Assembly (NCBI GenBank): GCA_013396915.1
Contig: VWZL01000594.1
Coordinates: forward strand, 543,836-607,835
Direction: 5' to 3'
From: Stercorarius parasiticus
Lineage: Eukaryota; Chordata; Aves; Charadriiformes; Stercorariidae
DNA: 64,000 nt
A program made the position numbers and the translations under genes. Below the pieces are notes generated by a model. It was not told where the DNA came from, searched no databases, and was given only the letters and a program-made list of their open reading frames with translations. Below are positions 60,901-64,000 of the stretch, in pieces (position 1 is the stretch's first letter; the number at the start of each line of letters is the position of its first letter).

Positions 60901-63900
60901 GCACTGAGGGCAAGCAAAGAAATTTTTACCTGCAAGGATGAAAACTTGTAGCTGAATTTAAGAAATTAAAACCAGGCAATATTTAGAGAAGATTCAGTTA
61001 CAAGAAACTGAAGAAAAACCTGTGTTCAAGAGAGTACCCAAAGAAATGTGGGACTGCGAAAGAGAAAGGACACTTCACCCACCGAGGCAGGAAAAAGTTG
61101 AAAAATTAGGTTTCTTTTAGTCACATAGCACATACGCTGATAGCCAGGTGTGGACAATGGAGCAGTCACAAAGCCAAACAATAACTTTCTTTGTAAATAA
61201 TTGCAGAGAGGCAGGTCTGTGACAGTCAAATGTAAGTGGGCAGTCGATTTCTACTGCATGTATGCAGTCGTATTTCTAGACATAGTAAAAACGCATGTGT
61301 GCATGCAGCACGGTGCAGCTCACATCTTGAAGGTGGGCAGTGTGGTCGAGGGGCTCCAACAATCCTCTGAACTTTTTCTAAACTTGCAGTAATATACAGT
61401 TACTTTTATTCATATGCTCATGACTATCTGGTTTTAACAACTGACTATAATTTGTTAGCATTTCAAAATCGCTATCAGCAGCTTTTTAAAGAAAATCAAC
61501 AAATTTTTTTTTTCTTTTTTTTACATTTCCTTTTTAGTACTGGTAAAAGTGGTATTTAGGATAGTCATCTTTCCACATTAGCCACTACTATGAGAAGTGA
61601 TGGATAATTTTGTTGCTCACACACACTCCTCAATTTCTACTGTTAATTGCAAGTACTGCAGCAAGTCAACTCTTTCCTGCTGTTGTGTCTCCTACTCCCT
61701 CTTAAAGGACTGACTTACAGTGATCTGGGGGTCCGATCCCATTTTTTTTTTCCAATGTGGTTATTCTAATTCTCTCCTACATTTTAACTACCCAGGTTTA
61801 CATTCTTTTTCATTGGTCATGCAGGGCTGCATATTTCCTGCCATTCAAATCTTTTACCATGCTGGTTTGCATTTTTCTTTCTTCATTTTTGCCTCTCTTA
61901 CACATTGGAAAAGAAGAACCACCTCGCGGGAGAACAGATAGGTCAGCCATTGCCTCTATCAATCTTTTGAGACATACTTAACTAGTCTGTATGTTACATC
62001 TAGATATTTAAAGTTTTAATTGATGACTTCATAGTTGGTACATTTGAATGACCAGGGTTTCTATAGCAATATGAATCTCTTTAAATTGCATCAGTATCAA
62101 CAATATTCATTTGAAAATGGTCTAGTACACTGCACAGGCTAATCAACATTAAACTGTTCCAAAAACATGTTCTGAATTGCAGTTTTCACATTTTGTGTAA
62201 CTATGTACTACTGAAGTCTAAAACCGTTTTTAGTGAAATGATGGCATCTTGTGGCAGAAATCGGTCACTGCAAGAGTGACAGCTTTGAAACTATACTGAT
62301 GAAAAAACACACATCATTAGTAATCTAAGTAGTCAATCTCAAGCGTCTGTTTCTTTTCAGTATTTACATTGCTATGAAATTGGCACGTCTGCAGAGTTAT
62401 TTTGAATGACTTTTTTCTTTCCCTACATCTTTTTTATGAGTAGCACTGCTCCTGTCCAGATTATAAATTACCTTCGGCATCTCACAAGTGAGTTATTGCC
62501 ACTCTTGGGGGACGTGGTGACCATCTGCAAGAAAAGGGTATCTTTCACACTACAAAGCTTCTGCAGCTACTGCCCCTCGCTCGATGCTGCAGAGAAGAAC
62601 TGAACAGCAACGCTGCCCTCGTCAGGGAGGCCTCAGCAATCCCCCAGCAACTTGCCATCCCTTAAATGCCTGTGGTTCATTTTCTTCCAAAATTGAACAA
62701 AATGAATACAGATAGCCACAGAAGAGTGACAAATGTTTTTCTAGGCACACAAGAAAGTTAGGTTAAGGTTTTTAACAATACTTTGTTTAGCAACTCCAAT
62801 TCTTTACCTAGTATTTATTCTTCATTAATATCATGCATTGGTAACAATCTGCTACTGTGGTGTTAAACATTAATTGCTTGTGACAAGTATTTTGAAGGGG
62901 CCCTTTTACTGTTCAGATATGTATTATGACGAACATTGAGTTTCTTAAATTTTTAATTCCTTTTCTTCCAGGGAACTCTACTTATTCTTTTGCCTTCTGG
63001 TTGTTTGGGGTGGGGGTAGTGGTGTTTGTTTTACTACTTCTTAAATCTCACATTTTACTAAAAAAGCTTTCATCTAGCATTTTTCTTAACATAAGAAGAT
63101 GATATCCATATGCATTGGGAGCAAAGCAGGAATAATTTTACCTTCACTCATGAGCATGCACAGTAATCTTGACATTAAAGTTCTTGATCTGTGACTAATA
63201 CAAATAAGCTTGAGCAAACACTTGTGAACTTTGGCCAGTCTTGCTAATGGAAGTGGAAAAAAAAACAAACTCATGGGTTTCATACACAAAACATGAAAGA
63301 GACTCAAATCGCCACCTATCCCCCATGCACACTTTGCTTATTTCCTGTTGTTACCATGCTGTCACTTTCCCAGTCCCATCATTGATACAGGGCTAAACAG
63401 AATGAAGTGCCTGTCACCAGCCTAGCCTAGTATTTCAATGAATGCAGAGATCTGTCAAATAGCTTTGGTCTAACAACCCAAATAAGGTTTACACGCTTGA
63501 GCCAGGGTTAACCAGTTTTTTAGGGCAGGAACTACATCTGCATAATGCTCTGTATGCCTACATGAAACAGCATCTTTAAAAGTCATCAGGTTCTTTCTGA
63601 CTTAGAAAAATAAGATGCTATTCACTGATATTTGGATGCGAATTTCCTGCAAAAACAGAGAAACATGCTGTAACTATATGCTTTAAAGAGCACAAAGGTC
63701 TCTCCTGTTTAGCAATTCTACGTCTTTATTTCTATGCTATATTTCTGGGTGTAATAATTCAACGGGAAAAAAAATTTAAAAAAACAAGGGTTTTTTGTTG
63801 AAATAAATTTTGCATCACTGTACCATTTCATCTGACAAGTTGGCAACAATCTACAAACAAGAAAGGAAGATGTATAATATCTTCTCCGATTAGTAACGAG

Positions 63901-64000
63901 CCTAGGGATAAAGGGCCAAGGATGGGGGTGAAATCGGTAGCCCAGCTCAAGTGCATCTACACGAATGCACAGAGCACGGGCAACAAACAGCATGAGCTGG
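57930..64000 (-). other. CCSER1 intron segment (partial, to window edge)
   Basis: AT-rich intronic DNA. No repeat, exon or RNA gene could be named. Homopolymer T runs occur near 59009, 61504-61522 and 61742. A moderately GC-rich stretch at 60640-60960 looks like an old dispersed repeat in composition but matches no family I can recall. Confidence 0.5.

Noticed and set aside
1..64000. CRISPR arrays, operons, tRNA or rRNA genes, or a multi-gene defence or biosynthetic system
   Set aside because: No regularly spaced repeats, no clustered coding frames and no RNA gene signature were seen; the window is vertebrate intron.

Overview
The window looks like intronic DNA from a bird, most likely a neoavian. 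Three things point there. The interspersed repeats are CR1 retroposon 3' ends, solo LTRs of the avian endogenous retrovirus families that begin TGTCCTGGTTT or TGTATTGGG and end in ACCACGACA- or ACCATAACA-like termini, and worn amniote MIR relics. The DNA is AT-rich and gene-poor. No open reading frame exceeds about 120 codons, and I see no bacterial, plasmid or phage features.

I can identify one coding segment with confidence: a 94-nt internal exon on the minus strand at 11196-11289. Its peptide (core SCELDEDDLMLDLEF) matches what I remember of the middle of CCSER1 (coiled-coil serine-rich protein 1, also FAM190A), and both splice sites are intact. In that reading the rest of the window is two large introns: the downstream intron at 1-11195 and the upstream intron at 11290-64000. 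CCSER1 is a very long gene with huge introns, so one exon in 64 kb is expected.

Layout. 1-11195: intron with three MIR relics and a GC-rich palindrome at 7640. 11196-11289: the exon. 11290-21498: intron with a CpG-richer patch (12135-12420) and an unusually open, decayed reading frame on the minus strand (17079-17810). 21499-22178: plus-strand solo LTR. 22179-27263: intron with a G-rich tract and two adjacent palindromes. 27264-27755: minus-strand solo LTR. 32262-32571: CR1 3' end. 36912-37853: an old minus-strand CR1 interrupted by two later insertions, a full solo LTR and a 40-bp miniature made only of LTR termini. 37854-48626: intron with MIR relics and an unclassified LTR-like stretch. 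48627-49215 and 57333-57929: two related plus-strand solo LTRs. 56295-56493: a CR1 3' end. The remainder holds nothing I can name.

The window gives no sign of an undescribed multi-gene system. The best new observations are the terminal-only miniature LTR with a perfect target-site duplication, the promoter block shared by four otherwise different LTRs, the decayed reading frame at 17 kb, and the AT-rich palindromes inside a gene whose human counterpart lies in a common fragile site. All family assignments come from recognition by eye, without a database search.
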